NCBI RefSeq assembly: GCF_012910715.1
Contig: NZ_JABBHF010000009.1
Span: 124,001 to 188,000, forward strand
DNA: 64,000 bases
Direction: 5' to 3'
DNA from: Flavivirga algicola
Lineage (GTDB): Bacteria; Bacteroidota; Bacteroidia; Flavobacteriales; Flavobacteriaceae
Shown in pieces: positions 8,755 to 18,301 of the stretch. Each line of letters begins with the position of its first letter. Position 1 is the stretch's first letter. The notes beneath the pieces were generated by a model that saw only the letters and a program-made list of their open reading frames with translations, searched no databases and was not told the DNA's origin. The position numbers and the translations under genes were made by a program.

Positions 8755-10530
8755 ATGAGATTCATTCATATTCTATTCATATTAATAAGTACGACGGTCT
8801 TTTCTCAAAACGATATTCTCGCGAAAGAATATTTTAAAAAAGGGGACTTCCAAAAGGCATTGTATGAATATAAAAAGTTGTACGCTAAATCACCTTCCAA
8901 TATTAATTACATTAATCAGATTGTAAGCACGCATCAGCAATTAGAACAATATGAAGAGGTTGAAACATTTCTATTAAAATTAATGGAGAGAATTAATTAT
9001 CCTGCATTTTTAGTAGAATTGGGCTATAATTATCAACTTAAAAACGATTTAGAAAATGCTACCATCAACTACAATAAAGCCATTGCGAGTATAGATACTA
9101 AGGTTAGTAATGTATTTGCTGTTGCCAGAAGTTTTCAAGGGCACACACTATTAAACGAAGCCGTTATAGCTTATGAAAAAGCGATGGTGTTAAATCCAGA
9201 TTTTAATTTTAATCTGCAATTGGCCAAAATATATGGAGAACAGGGAAATATAGAAAAGATGTTTACAAGTTATATTGATTTCGCAGAATATAACCCACCT
9301 AGTTTAAACAACATTAAAAGAGCCATTAGCGAATTTATAAGTGAGAATAGTGCTAATGAAAACAATATCATATTTCGTAAAGTTTTACTCAAAAAAAATC
9401 AGCAGGAACCTAACCTGCTTTGGAACGAACTATTGAGTTGGCTATTCATTCAGCAAAAAGACTTTAATAAAGCATTTATTCAGGAAAAAGCCATTTTTAA
9501 TAGGCAACCAGATAATTTAAGCAAAATTGAAGAACTGGCATTAATTGCATCTAATGAAAACGAAAATGACATAGCCAAAGATATCTTCACATACCTCATC
9601 GAGACCGCACAAGATTCGAATACCAAACTAAAAGCACATTATAATTTACTTCAATTAGAGACCAAAGAAAGCTTAAAAGAGAATTATACGACTATAAATA
9701 CCAAATATTTAGAACTGTTCAAAGAGTTTGGAACATTTTCGCAAACCTTAAAACTACAAATTGCCTATGCCCATTTTTTAGCGTTTTACATGAATGAAAC
9801 CTCTAAAGCAACAGCATTTCTAGAAAACACGCTAAAACTACCACTAACCAAGTTACAGAAAGCAGAGGTTAAATTAGAATTAGGAGATATATTGGTGCTT
9901 CAAGAAAAATTTAATAAAGCTTTAATTTATTATACGCAGATTCAACGTAATTTAAAAAATAGTACGATCTCGCAAGAAGCACGTTACAAAGTAGCAAAAG
10001 CAAGCTATTATAAAGGTGACTTTAAATGGGCAGAATCGCAGCTTAAAATTTTAAAAGCTTCCACCTCTCAACTTATAGCCAATGATGCGCTAGATCTAAA
10101 ATTACTTATTTCTGATAATAAATATGAAGATTCTTTACAAACGGCTTTAAAACTTTACGCTAAAGCAGATTTACTGGCTTTTCAAAATAATTACGAAACT
10201 TCAATAAAATTGTTAAATAAAATTTTAGCAGACCATAAGACCGAGCCTATAATAGCTCAAGCTTTATACAAACAGGCCCAATTATTTGAAATTAAAAAAC
10301 AATACGAAAAAGCAGAAGCTAATTATGAAGCTATCATCGCTAATTACAGAGAAGGTATCCTAATAGATGATGCTTATTTTAAATTAGCTGGGATCTACGA
10401 AAAACAATTGAATTTACCCCAAAAAGCAAAGGCTTTATATGAGTTGATTATTTTTAACCATGCCGATAGTATTTATTTTGTAGCTGCTAGAAAACGCTAT
10501 CGCGCATTGCGTGGAGATGCCATAAATTAA
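8755..10530 (+). CDS. Secreted or periplasmic tetratricopeptide-repeat protein
   Basis: A 591-aa protein beginning MRFIHILFILISTTVFSQ, a short signal peptide. The rest is helical repeats with TPR spacing (for example FKKGDFQKALYEYKKLYAKS at residues 28-47 and YEKAEANYEAIIANYREG near the C-terminus). TPR arrays scaffold protein complexes; no catalytic domain is visible. In flavobacteria such a protein often follows serS. The partner is unknown. Confidence 0.85.
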   Translation: MRFIHILFILISTTVFSQNDILAKEYFKKGDFQKALYEYKKLYAKSPSNINYINQIVSTHQQLEQYEEVETFLLKLMERINYPAFLVELGYNYQLKNDLENATINYNKAIASIDTKVSNVFAVARSFQGHTLLNEAVIAYEKAMVLNPDFNFNLQLAKIYGEQGNIEKMFTSYIDFAEYNPPSLNNIKRAISEFISENSANENNIIFRKVLLKKNQQEPNLLWNELLSWLFIQQKDFNKAFIQEKAIFNRQPDNLSKIEELALIASNENENDIAKDIFTYLIETAQDSNTKLKAHYNLLQLETKESLKENYTTINTKYLELFKEFGTFSQTLKLQIAYAHFLAFYMNETSKATAFLENTLKLPLTKLQKAEVKLELGDILVLQEKFNKALIYYTQIQRNLKNSTISQEARYKVAKASYYKGDFKWAESQLKILKASTSQLIANDALDLKLLISDNKYEDSLQTALKLYAKADLLAFQNNYETSIKLLNKILADHKTEPIIAQALYKQAQLFEIKKQYEKAEANYEAIIANYREGILIDDAYFKLAGIYEKQLNLPQKAKALYELIIFNHADSIYFVAARKRYRALRGDAIN

Positions 10531-10606
10531 ACATGATATTTAGAAGTACCTTATAAAATAAGACTATATAAAAGTTATAGCTGTTTTTTATATAAACTTG
10601 CTCTAA

Positions 10607-10771
10607 AAGGGGAAAACAACCTTTAAACCGGATAAGCTTATAGCTATTACGGCTCCATTTAATAAAAACTCGATCAAGTTATTAGAAAAGCTGAGCTTAG
10701 CTCGCGAAAAAAGCGCAAAATCTTTTGAAGATGATGAAGAACTCCTGTTATTTGCAAAAAAAATTGTAAGT
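10607..10771 (+). pseudogene. 5'-truncated GNAT N-acetyltransferase remnant, in frame with DUF4286
   Basis: The reading frame opens after a TAA at 10604 without a start codon and encodes DKLIAITAPFNKNSIKLLEK, then SLAREKSAKSFEDDEELLLF. This matches the end of the GNAT acetyltransferases of this family (usually ...ITxxxNxxSIxLLEKxGLxxE...). The acetyl-CoA-binding part and everything upstream are missing. The frame runs without a stop into the DUF4286 gene at 10772. It is best read as decay by a 5' deletion. Confidence 0.7.
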
Positions 10772-11095
10772 ATGATAATATATAATGTTACCGCAAACAT
10801 AGATGAGTCGATTCACGATGAATGGTTAGCCTGGATAAAAGAACATATTCCGCAAGTACTTGCTACAGGCAAATTTGAAAAGGCGACACTAAGCAAAGTT
10901 TTGGTAGAAGAAGACATGGGAGGCATTACATATTCCATTCAATATAGATCCTATTCGCGAGAAGCCTTAGAGGCTTATTATAAAGAAGATGCAGAAAAAT
11001 TAAGAGCAGATGGGATGAAAAAATTTGCAGATAAAATGTTAGCTTTTAGAACAGAGCTAGAAGTTATTGATGAATACACAGTAAGCTTTACATAG
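10772..11095 (+). CDS. DUF4286 family protein
   Basis: A 107-aa protein beginning MIIYNVTANIDESIHDEWLAWIKEH-I, the conserved start of DUF4286, a small ferredoxin-like alpha/beta family with no known function found next to rsmA in flavobacteria. The ATG at 10772 is chosen because it matches the family's N-terminus, although the frame stays open upstream through a GNAT remnant. No clear ribosome-binding site precedes it. Confidence 0.88.
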   Translation: MIIYNVTANIDESIHDEWLAWIKEHIPQVLATGKFEKATLSKVLVEEDMGGITYSIQYRSYSREALEAYYKEDAEKLRADGMKKFADKMLAFRTELEVIDEYTVSFT

Positions 11096-11256
11096 CCTGT
11101 CATTCCTGCAAAGGCAAGAACTTCATATTTAGTTCTAGTTTTTAAGTACTTTAATTGTGCTTAAAGATGCAAGAACGAAAAACAAATTTTAAATTACATC
11201 ATACTAAGGGTTTTAAGTTTCATATCTTCGTATGTGTAAAAAACATCCGTGAATTC

Positions 11257-12051
11257 GTGGCACACAATCCGAACCAACATCAAGTAAAAGCAAAAAAGCA
11301 TTTAGGACAGCATTTTTTAAATGATGAATCTGTTGCTCAAAAAATTGCAGATACACTTACTTTAAAAGACTATAAAAATGTTTTAGAGATTGGTCCAGGA
11401 ATGGGAGTCTTAACGAAGTATTTGTTAAAAAAAGATATTACGACCTATGTTATAGAAATTGACACAGAATCGGTAGCATATTTACAGGCCAACTATTTAA
11501 ATCTAGCCTCAAGAATTATAGAAAAAGATTTCTTAAAATACGATTTAAACGCTGTTTTTAATCAAGAGCCATTCGCTATTATAGGAAATTTTCCGTATAA
11601 CATTTCTACACAAATTGTTTTTAAAACCTTAGAAATGCGTGATCAAATCCCTGAATTTTCGGGTATGTTTCAAAAAGAAGTTGCACAACGCATTTGTTCT
11701 AAAGAAGGGAGCAAAGTTTATGGTATCCTATCGGTTTTAGCCCAAGCGTATTACGATGCAGAATATTTATTTACAGTACCTCCTAATGTTTTTAACCCGC
11801 CGCCAAAAGTAGAATCGGGTGTATTGCGACTCATAAGAAAAAAAGATTATACATTACCATGCGATGATGCACTGTTTTTTAAAGTCGTAAAAACAGCATT
11901 CCAACAGCGTAGAAAAACACTCCGTAACAGTTTAAAAACATTCAATTTATCCGATATTTTAAAAGCAAATGTTATATTTGGCAAACGTCCAGAACAATTG
12001 AGTGTTCAAGAATTTGTTGAACTTACACAATTAATCGAAAAGGACATATAG
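11257..12051 (+). CDS. rsmA: 16S rRNA dimethyladenosine transferase
   Basis: Dimethylates two adjacent adenines in helix 45 of 16S rRNA. It has the N-terminal [13 protein letters not shown] signature, the SAM motif [16 protein letters not shown], the catalytic NFPYNIST loop and a C-terminal [12 protein letters not shown]. The start is uncertain: no ATG lies near the family start. GTG at 11257 gives 264 aa, the expected size, while the in-frame ATG at 11167 would add 30 residues of unusual composition. It sits 21 bp before mgtE. Confidence 0.93.
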   Translation: MAHNPNQHQVKAKKHLGQHFLNDESVAQKIADTLTLKDYKNVLEIGPGMGVLTKYLLKKDITTYVIEIDTESVAYLQANYLNLASRIIEKDFLKYDLNAVFNQEPFAIIGNFPYNISTQIVFKTLEMRDQIPEFSGMFQKEVAQRICSKEGSKVYGILSVLAQAYYDAEYLFTVPPNVFNPPPKVESGVLRLIRKKDYTLPCDDALFFKVVKTAFQQRRKTLRNSLKTFNLSDILKANVIFGKRPEQLSVQEFVELTQLIEKDI

Positions 12052-12072
12052 AATCTTTTAAATTTTCCTTTT

Positions 12073-13449
12073 TTGTCAGAAGAAAAAGAAAACATACAAT
12101 TTCAACTTACTGATGAGCTCATTGAGCAAGTAGAATTATTAGTCGAAGAAAAAAAAGACAAAGAACTACAAGCGCTTTTAAATGAGTTTCACTACGCAGA
12201 TATTGCCGAAATTCTAGATGAATTAAATTTAGAAGAAGCCATCTATGTTATAAAACTTTTAGATTCCGAAACGACATCAGATGTCTTAACAGAACTAGAC
12301 GAGGACAATCGGGAAAAAGTATTAAAAAACTTATCGGCCAAAGAAATTGCTGAAGAAATTGAAGAGCTAGACACCGATGATGCCGCAGATATTATTTCGG
12401 AATTACCAGAAGAACGTCAGCAGGAAGTTATTTCGAAAATTGAAGACGAGGAACACAAGGCAGAAATTACAGAACTTCTAACCTATGATGAAGATACGGC
12501 TGGTGGACTCATGGCAAAAGAACTCGTAAAAGTTTATGAAACCTGGACGGTTGCAGGTTGTTTACGACGCATTAGAGGACAAGCTAAAGAAGTCACCCGA
12601 GTACACTCTATTTACGTCGTTGACAAACAAGAGAAACTTATTGGGCGTCTTTCTCTAAAGGATCTTATTGTTGCCAAAAACGAAAAAAAGATTGCAGATA
12701 TTTATATCTCCAATGTAGACTATGTTAAGGTACATGACGATGTGGAGGATGTTGCTAAAATCATGGCAAAGTACGATTTGGAAGCCATACCTGTAGTTGA
12801 CGAAAATCAAATTTTATTAGGACGAATAACCATTGACGATATTGTAGATGTTTTAAAAGAAGAGGCCGATAAAGATTATCAATTAGCAGCAGGTATTACT
12901 CAAGATGTAGAGGCCGACGATAGTATTATAGAGCTTACACGTGCGCGATTACCCTGGCTGGTTCTAGGTTTAGTAGGCGGTATAGGGGCCTTTTTAATTA
13001 TGGAAGGTTTTCAGGAATCATTCAAAGAAAAAGCAATCCTTTTCTTCTTTACACCTTTAATTGCTGCAATGGCAGGAAATGTTGGAGTACAATCCAGTGC
13101 TATTATTGTGCAAGGACTTGCCAACAATGATGTTAAAGGTAGCATTAACAGCAGACTTATAAAAGAAATGCTTTTAGCAACATTGAATGGTATGATACTG
13201 GCCATTTTTTTATTTTTATTTGTTTGGTTTTATAAAGGAGAATTCGATAAAGCGATTGCCATATCTATTTCATTAGTCGTTGTAATTATTGTTGCAGGCA
13301 TCATAGGTACTTTTGTGCCTCTATTTTTAAACAAGCGTGGGGTTGACCCTGCTATAGCAACGGGGCCATTTATAACAACCAGCAACGATATTTTAGGAAT
13401 TCTTCTTTATTTTTGGATAGCCGAATTAATAATAGGCCTTTACAATTAA
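12073..13449 (+). CDS. mgtE: MgtE-type magnesium transporter
   Basis: Mg2+-gated Mg2+ channel of the inner membrane. The 458-aa protein has an acidic MgtE N domain (about residues 30-135), a CBS pair (about 140-255) and five membrane helices (about 285-455) including the PLIAAMAGNVGVQSSAIIVQ pore signature. The start is a TTG at 12073; no ATG fits better, and from it the length and N-terminus agree with relatives. It is immediately downstream of rsmA. Confidence 0.95.
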   Translation: MSEEKENIQFQLTDELIEQVELLVEEKKDKELQALLNEFHYADIAEILDELNLEEAIYVIKLLDSETTSDVLTELDEDNREKVLKNLSAKEIAEEIEELDTDDAADIISELPEERQQEVISKIEDEEHKAEITELLTYDEDTAGGLMAKELVKVYETWTVAGCLRRIRGQAKEVTRVHSIYVVDKQEKLIGRLSLKDLIVAKNEKKIADIYISNVDYVKVHDDVEDVAKIMAKYDLEAIPVVDENQILLGRITIDDIVDVLKEEADKDYQLAAGITQDVEADDSIIELTRARLPWLVLGLVGGIGAFLIMEGFQESFKEKAILFFFTPLIAAMAGNVGVQSSAIIVQGLANNDVKGSINSRLIKEMLLATLNGMILAIFLFLFVWFYKGEFDKAIAISISLVVVIIVAGIIGTFVPLFLNKRGVDPAIATGPFITTSNDILGILLYFWIAELIIGLYN

Positions 13450-13508
13450 TACACGCCTTTAGATTGTTTAAAACACGAAAGGCACCAAACCATTAGCCGA
13501 AAATTTAA

Positions 13509-14465
13509 ATGAAAATACTTCACCTAGATACCAACCACGAATTATTAATCAACCAGCTTAACGATTTAGGTTTTACAAATCATGAAGATTACACGGCATC
13601 TAAAGAAACCATTGAGGCAAAAATTAAAACGTATCAAGGGATTATTTTACGCAGTCGTTTTACTATCGACAAACAATTTTTAGATGCAGCCACAAATCTC
13701 AAATTCATAGGTCGGGTAGGCGCAGGATTAGAAAACATAGATTGTGATTATGCCGAAAAAAAAGGAATAAAATTAATTGCTGCACCCGAAGGCAATAGAA
13801 ATGCCGTTGGAGAACATACATTAGGCATGCTATTATCGTTATTTAACAAACTTAATAAGGCAGATCTGGAGGTTAGACAAGGTAAATGGTTACGCGAAGA
13901 TAACCGAGGTATCGAACTCGATGGAAAAACAGTGGGAATTATTGGTTACGGAAACATGGGAAAAGCTTTTTCTAAAAAGTTGCGTGGTTTTGATGTTGAG
14001 GTGCTTTGTTACGACATTAAAGAGCAAGTAGGAGATACTAATGCAAAACAAGTGTCTTTAAATGAGTTTCAAGAAAAAGTAGATGTGGTAAGTTTACACA
14101 CGCCACAAACCCCCTTAACTTTAAATATGATAGATGCAACATTTATCAATCAATTTAAAAAATCATTTTGGTTTGTAAATACTGCAAGAGGTAAAAGTGT
14201 TGTAACTAAGGATTTAGTCTCAGCTTTAAAATCGAAAAAAGTATTAGGGGCTGGGCTCGATGTTCTAGAATATGAAAAAGCATCATTCGAAAACTTATTT
14301 AAAAATAATTCAGGTGCTTCGACTTCGCTCAGCAACCCGGATTTTCAGTATTTAATTAATGCACAAAACGTTATTCTGTCACCTCATGTTGCTGGTTGGT
14401 CAATAGAAAGTAAAGAGAAATTAGCACAAACTATTGTAGATAAGATTAAAGTGGAATTTTGCTAA
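13509..14465 (+). CDS. D-2-hydroxyacid dehydrogenase (phosphoglycerate dehydrogenase-like)
   Basis: An NAD-dependent dehydrogenase of 318 aa. It has the Rossmann motif VGIIGYGNMGKAF, catalytic Arg in FVNTARGKSVV, Glu in GLDVLEYEK and His in LSPHVAGWS. It may be the serine-pathway enzyme; it lacks ACT domains. An odd stretch, NNSGASTSLSN (about residues 265-277), is encoded by 14313-14337, which matches the reverse complement of a segment of the dispersed repeats. This looks like an in-frame insertion in a surface loop just before the last strand. Confidence 0.85.
   Translation: MKILHLDTNHELLINQLNDLGFTNHEDYTASKETIEAKIKTYQGIILRSRFTIDKQFLDAATNLKFIGRVGAGLENIDCDYAEKKGIKLIAAPEGNRNAVGEHTLGMLLSLFNKLNKADLEVRQGKWLREDNRGIELDGKTVGIIGYGNMGKAFSKKLRGFDVEVLCYDIKEQVGDTNAKQVSLNEFQEKVDVVSLHTPQTPLTLNMIDATFINQFKKSFWFVNTARGKSVVTKDLVSALKSKKVLGAGLDVLEYEKASFENLFKNNSGASTSLSNPDFQYLINAQNVILSPHVAGWSIESKEKLAQTIVDKIKVEFC
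14313..14337. repeat. Repeat fragment inside a dehydrogenase gene
   Basis: GCTTCGACTTCGCTCAGC is, apart from one base, the reverse complement of GCTGAGCGTAGTCGAAG found in the repeats at 32.2 and 42.9 kb. It keeps the reading frame. Confidence 0.65.
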
Positions 14466-14474
14466 ATTTAGCAT

Positions 14475-14885
14475 ATGAAAAAAACTATTTTAGTTTTTGC
14501 ACTTTTAGTCCTTGCACTCTATACTCTTTTTAGGATTAGTAAATATTCTTTGTTTATAGGCGACACTCCTATAGAACTTATTATAACGGCTATTGCCATC
14601 GTTTTTTTTATAGTTGGTATATACATTAATAAAAAGAGTCTCCAGAAACCTCAACAAGCCACCAAGGAAATTGACCATCAAAAAATAAAAGAACTCGAAA
14701 TAACCTCTCGCGAGTACGAAGTCCTCCAAGCCATTTCAGCAGGTTTATCCAATAAAGAAATTGCCGAGAAATTGTTCCTCTCAGAAAGCACGATCAAAAC
14801 TCACGTTTCTAATCTACTGGTAAAACTCAATGCAAAAAGACGCACACAAGCCGTTCAAATTGCAAAAACCCAAAAGATTTTATAG
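14475..14885 (+). CDS. Membrane-anchored LuxR-type HTH transcriptional regulator
   Basis: A 136-aa protein. Two hydrophobic helices (about residues 4-22 and 33-50) precede a short linker and a complete LuxR/GerE helix-turn-helix (ITSREYEVLQAISAGLSNKE, then IAEKLFLSESTIKTHVSNLL). There is no receiver domain. It would bind DNA while fixed to the inner membrane; the signal is unknown. It lies 9 bp after the dehydrogenase gene and just before a VOC gene. Confidence 0.85.
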   Translation: MKKTILVFALLVLALYTLFRISKYSLFIGDTPIELIITAIAIVFFIVGIYINKKSLQKPQQATKEIDHQKIKELEITSREYEVLQAISAGLSNKEIAEKLFLSESTIKTHVSNLLVKLNAKRRTQAVQIAKTQKIL

Positions 14886-14986
14886 CTTTAGAACTAAAGT
14901 ATTAGGCTTTTGGTACTTTAGTATGAAGCCCGTATTAGCAATTGCCAGTAGTTTTATACCAGTTACAATTCTTAAAACCAAACAAT

Positions 14987-15358
14987 ATGACATTAGGAGC
15001 TTTTTCGATAAGTTTAAGCGTTAAAGATATTAACGCTTCAAAAGTATTTTATGAAAATCTAGGCTTTGAGGTTTTCGCAGGCGATTTAGAAAAAAATTAT
15101 CTCATTATGAAAAATGGAAATGCTTTAATAGGTCTTTTTCAAGGCATGTTCGAGTATAATATTTTAACCTTTAATCCTGGTTGGGATGAAAGTGCTAATA
15201 AATTAAGTGATTATACTGATGTACGAGAGATTCAAAAACATTTAAAAAGTAAAAACACCAAATTAGAACGCGAAGCAGATCAAAATACTTCGGGTCCAGC
15301 AAGTGTGGTTTTATACGATCCAGATGGAAATACCATTCTTATAGACCAACATATTTAA
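14987..15358 (+). CDS. VOC (glyoxalase/bleomycin resistance) family protein
   Basis: A metal-dependent enzyme fold of 123 aa from ATG 14987. That start is chosen because [19 protein letters not shown] begins the first beta-alpha-beta module; a longer frame from 14942 adds only unrelated residues. It shows the two VOC half-modules, with [10 protein letters not shown] early and [16 protein letters not shown] at the end. The substrate is unknown. Confidence 0.85.
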   Translation: MTLGAFSISLSVKDINASKVFYENLGFEVFAGDLEKNYLIMKNGNALIGLFQGMFEYNILTFNPGWDESANKLSDYTDVREIQKHLKSKNTKLEREADQNTSGPASVVLYDPDGNTILIDQHI

Positions 15359-15386
15359 AATCTAACGATCAGTTAAAAAATACAAC

Positions 15387-15893
15387 ATGAAAAATACAGT
15401 TATAAAATACGGGCTTTATGGTTTTTTAACAGGAATGGTATGTTTTCTCGCTGCCATTTTATTGGGTAAAAATTTAAGTTATTCTACGCAAGAAATTATT
15501 GGATATGCGTCAATGGTAGTATCGCTATCTTTCATCTTTTTCGGAATAAAACATTATCGAGATAGGGAAAATGGTGGTGTGATTTCTTTGGGAAAAGCTA
15601 TTGGAATAGGGATTTTAATAGCCATGTTAGTAGGCATAGGTGTTGGTATAGCCGATTATATTTATACGACAATAATCAATCCCAATTTTGCAAGTGAGTA
15701 TCTTGAAACAACTTTAAAAACAATGGAGGCTTCAATGTCTCCCGAAGAATTTCAAGCAAAAAAAGCAGAACTTACCAAACAAATGGACGACTATGGAAGC
15801 TCTGGATTTATGGCTTTTTTAATGTTCTTTACAGTCGTACTTATCGGATTTGTTATATCTTTAATTTCAGGATTAATACTGCAACGTAAATAA
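15387..15893 (+). CDS. DUF4199 family membrane protein
   Basis: A 168-aa protein with four hydrophobic segments (near residues 8-28, 38-54, 72-95 and 140-163) and the DUF4199 pattern: KYGLYGFLTG, FFGIKHYRDRENGG, a loop containing YLETTLKTMEASMSPEEF and FMAFLMFFTVVLIGF. The function is unknown. It lies in a run of small genes with only a few bases between them. Confidence 0.85.
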   Translation: MKNTVIKYGLYGFLTGMVCFLAAILLGKNLSYSTQEIIGYASMVVSLSFIFFGIKHYRDRENGGVISLGKAIGIGILIAMLVGIGVGIADYIYTTIINPNFASEYLETTLKTMEASMSPEEFQAKKAELTKQMDDYGSSGFMAFLMFFTVVLIGFVISLISGLILQRK

Positions 15894-15900
15894 ATAAACC

Positions 15901-16356
15901 ATGCAATACGAAGCGAATTCACCAGAAGACTACATTGATCAAGTTCCCCAAGAACGTCAAAGTACATTAAAAAAACTTAGAAAAGTTATAAATGATAATT
16001 TACCAAAGGGTTTTGAAGAGGGCATGATTTATAAAATGATAGGCTTTTATGTGCCACATTCTGTATACCCAGATGGATACCATTGCGATCCCAAAATACC
16101 TTTGCCATTTATGAGTTTTGCTTCCCAAAAGAACTCTATCAATCTATATCACAGTGGTATTTATGCTAAAAAAGAACTATACGATTGGTTTGTAAACGAA
16201 TACCCCAAACATAGTAAACGTAAACTTGATATGGGCAAAAGCTGTATCCGATTTAAATACCTAGACGACATACCTTTTGAACTTATAGCCGAACTTACCC
16301 GTAAATTATCGACTAAAGAATGGATTGATATTTATGAAAGTGCTATTAAAAAATAA
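15901..16356 (+). CDS. DUF1801 family protein
   Basis: A 151-aa cytoplasmic protein with the DUF1801 (YdhG-like) layout: an N-terminal SPEDYIDQVPQERQSTLKKL, the central EEGMIYKMIGFYVPHSVYP and the conserved INLYHSGIYA. The fold is known in the family but not the activity. It starts 7 bp after the DUF4199 gene, so cotranscription is likely. Confidence 0.85.
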   Translation: MQYEANSPEDYIDQVPQERQSTLKKLRKVINDNLPKGFEEGMIYKMIGFYVPHSVYPDGYHCDPKIPLPFMSFASQKNSINLYHSGIYAKKELYDWFVNEYPKHSKRKLDMGKSCIRFKYLDDIPFELIAELTRKLSTKEWIDIYESAIKK

Positions 16357-16397
16357 TAAGATTTCCTCCTTCGAGGAAATAAAAAAACTAAGTTTTA

Positions 16398-16784
16398 ATG
16401 AAAAATAGAGTCACAGGAATTGGCGGATTGTTTTTTAAAACGAAAGATCCCAAAGCAACTAAAGATTGGTACAAAAAGCATTTAGGGTTTAATACCGATG
16501 ATTACGGGTGTACCTTCTGGTGGAAAGACAAGGAAGGGAACGACTGCTCTACACAATGGAGTCCATTTTCTGAAGACACTAAATATTATGAGCCTTCTAA
16601 AAAAGATTTTATGTTTAACTATCGTGTTGAAAATTTACAAGAATTGCTCGAAGTCTTAAAAGAAGAAGGTGTTACCGTTGTTGGGGAAGTAGAAGAATAC
16701 GAATACGGAAAATTTGGTTGGATTATAGATAATGACGGAAACAAAATAGAACTTTGGGAACCAATAGATAAAGCTTTTTTGTAA
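16398..16784 (+). CDS. VOC family protein
   Basis: A 128-aa protein with a VOC fold: FFKTKDPKATKDWYKKHLGF at residues 12-31 and FGWIIDNDGNKIELWEP at the end, giving the typical C-terminal metal-binding Glu. It is different from the VOC protein at 15.0 kb. Substrate unknown. Confidence 0.87.
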   Translation: MKNRVTGIGGLFFKTKDPKATKDWYKKHLGFNTDDYGCTFWWKDKEGNDCSTQWSPFSEDTKYYEPSKKDFMFNYRVENLQELLEVLKEEGVTVVGEVEEYEYGKFGWIIDNDGNKIELWEPIDKAFL

Positions 16785-16935
16785 TTTAGCAGCCACAAAA
16801 GTGACATAATTTGTCGTTCAACATGACCCGAAGAATCTTATTGATTTGAAAATCAACACCTTCATTTTAAGAGATGTTCCTTTTTCATTCAGAATAACAT
16901 TTTAGTCAGCCCAATAAGACTTTAAGCATCCATAA

Positions 16936-17700
16936 TTGACCTATTTAGAAATACTAGAATCATATAATTTAACTGCATTACAATGGGCCGCTATTTGCTT
17001 TGCCGTTTTTTTGTTAGGATTATCCAAATCTGGAATTAAGGGCATAGGTATTTTAATAGTTGTTATGCTGGCCTTTGTTTTTGGAGAGAAAGCCTCAACA
17101 GGCGTTTTGCTACCCATGCTCATAGTAGCCGATATTTTTGCAGTAATATATTATAATAGGCATGCGCAATGGGGCTTTATAAAAAAGTTAATCCCATGGA
17201 TGGTTGTAGGTGTTTTAATTGGTGTATGGGTAGGAAACGATATTTCTGAAGTTCTGTTCAAAAGAATCATGGCTGTTATCATAATAGTTTCAGTACTCAT
17301 TATGTTTTATACGGAAAACAGATCATCTAAAGACATTCCAAATAACAAATTATTTTCTACAACAACGGGTTTTTTAACAGGATTTACTTCCATGGTTGGT
17401 AATTTGGCAGGTCCTATTTCTAATATTTATTTTTTGACTATGCGCTTACCAAAAAATGAATTTATAGGAACCATAGCATGGCTGTTTTTCATTATCAATG
17501 TATTTAAATTACCCTTCCATTTTTTTGTTTGGAAAACAATTAGCACCGATACACTTGTTTTAAATACTGTTTTAATTCCAGCCATAATCCTTGGTTTTTT
17601 TGTCGGAGTCGCTATTGTAAAATTAATTTCGAATTTAAATTACAGACGTTTTATATTAATTGTAACTGCCCTTGGAGGTGTTGTTATGCTATTCAGGTAA
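16936..17700 (+). CDS. TauE/SafE family sulfite exporter
   Basis: A 254-aa inner-membrane protein with about seven to eight hydrophobic helices and the family motifs FLLGLSKSGIKGIG near residue 26 and SMVGNLAGPISNIYFL near residue 151. The family exports sulfite or organosulfonates. The start is a TTG at 16936; the first ATG would cut into the first helix. The substrate is not shown by the sequence. Confidence 0.87.
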   Translation: MTYLEILESYNLTALQWAAICFAVFLLGLSKSGIKGIGILIVVMLAFVFGEKASTGVLLPMLIVADIFAVIYYNRHAQWGFIKKLIPWMVVGVLIGVWVGNDISEVLFKRIMAVIIIVSVLIMFYTENRSSKDIPNNKLFSTTTGFLTGFTSMVGNLAGPISNIYFLTMRLPKNEFIGTIAWLFFIINVFKLPFHFFVWKTISTDTLVLNTVLIPAIILGFFVGVAIVKLISNLNYRRFILIVTALGGVVMLFR

Positions 17701-17764
17701 TCCTTTCCTTGTAACATTATTGTACGCTAATAGACATATTAAGTAAATTAAAAGAGGAAGTATT

Positions 17765-18211
17765 ATGTCTCAGGCATCTAAAAATAGTAAACCAAAAGAG
17801 AAAGTTTATAAAGCGGAAGTTATAAAAGACGACGCCTATAAAGGCAAAGATCATATACATGACAAAAAGGAGAAATTAAAAGCAGAAGCCAAAGAAATCT
17901 ACCACAAAACAAGAGAAAAAACACATGAGTTTTTAGAAGAAGCTAATGAAAAATTAGAAGACTTAACAGAATTAGCTAAAGAGAAAGGAGCTAAATTATC
18001 GGTTGAAGTTAGAGAAAAATATGTAGAGGCCAGGGGTAAAGCCAAAGAGTTTGCTGAAGAAGCAGGCGAGAAGTTAGATACAATTGCCGAAAAAACAACT
18101 GCATTTGTAGACGAAACAAACGAGAAATTAGAAGGGCTTGCAAAAGAAAGATTATCTGAAATATCAATAAAAACAAAAGGGTATATAAAAAAGCTTTTTG
18201 ATAAAAATTAA
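17765..18211 (+). CDS. Amphipathic-helix (LEA/YtxH-like) protein
   Basis: A 148-aa, very charged protein almost wholly of repeating Lys/Glu/Ala helix, with repeated blocks such as KAKEFAEEAGEKLD and DETNEKLEGLAKE. It has no hydrophobic core, signal peptide or membrane segment. The pattern resembles LEA-type or apolipoprotein-like 11-residue helices that lie on membranes or protect proteins under drying. It is placed 90 bp before a TM2-domain gene with a similar helix. Confidence 0.6.
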   Translation: MSQASKNSKPKEKVYKAEVIKDDAYKGKDHIHDKKEKLKAEAKEIYHKTREKTHEFLEEANEKLEDLTELAKEKGAKLSVEVREKYVEARGKAKEFAEEAGEKLDTIAEKTTAFVDETNEKLEGLAKERLSEISIKTKGYIKKLFDKN

Positions 18212-18301
18212 GCAATTAACGATCTAATAATGTGGCATTTTTATAAATAAATTCAATTTTTTATTACCTTTAATTCCTTAACCCAAAAATTATTAAACAT
18301 T

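Noticed and set aside
11096-11135. Another dispersed repeat (GTCATTCCTGC...)
   Set aside because: Only about 25 bp resemble a common repeat motif, with no partner arm; too short to call.
16361-16380. Terminator between DUF1801 and VOC genes
   Set aside because: The 8-bp hairpin ATTTCCTC/GAGGAAAT is perfect, but it is followed by A, not T, on the gene strand.
16785-16935. Degenerate palindromic repeat between VOC and TauE genes
   Set aside because: CATGACCCGAAGAATC and a later TTCATTCAGAATAACA recall a repeat type, but the arms pair poorly and no second copy is in the window.
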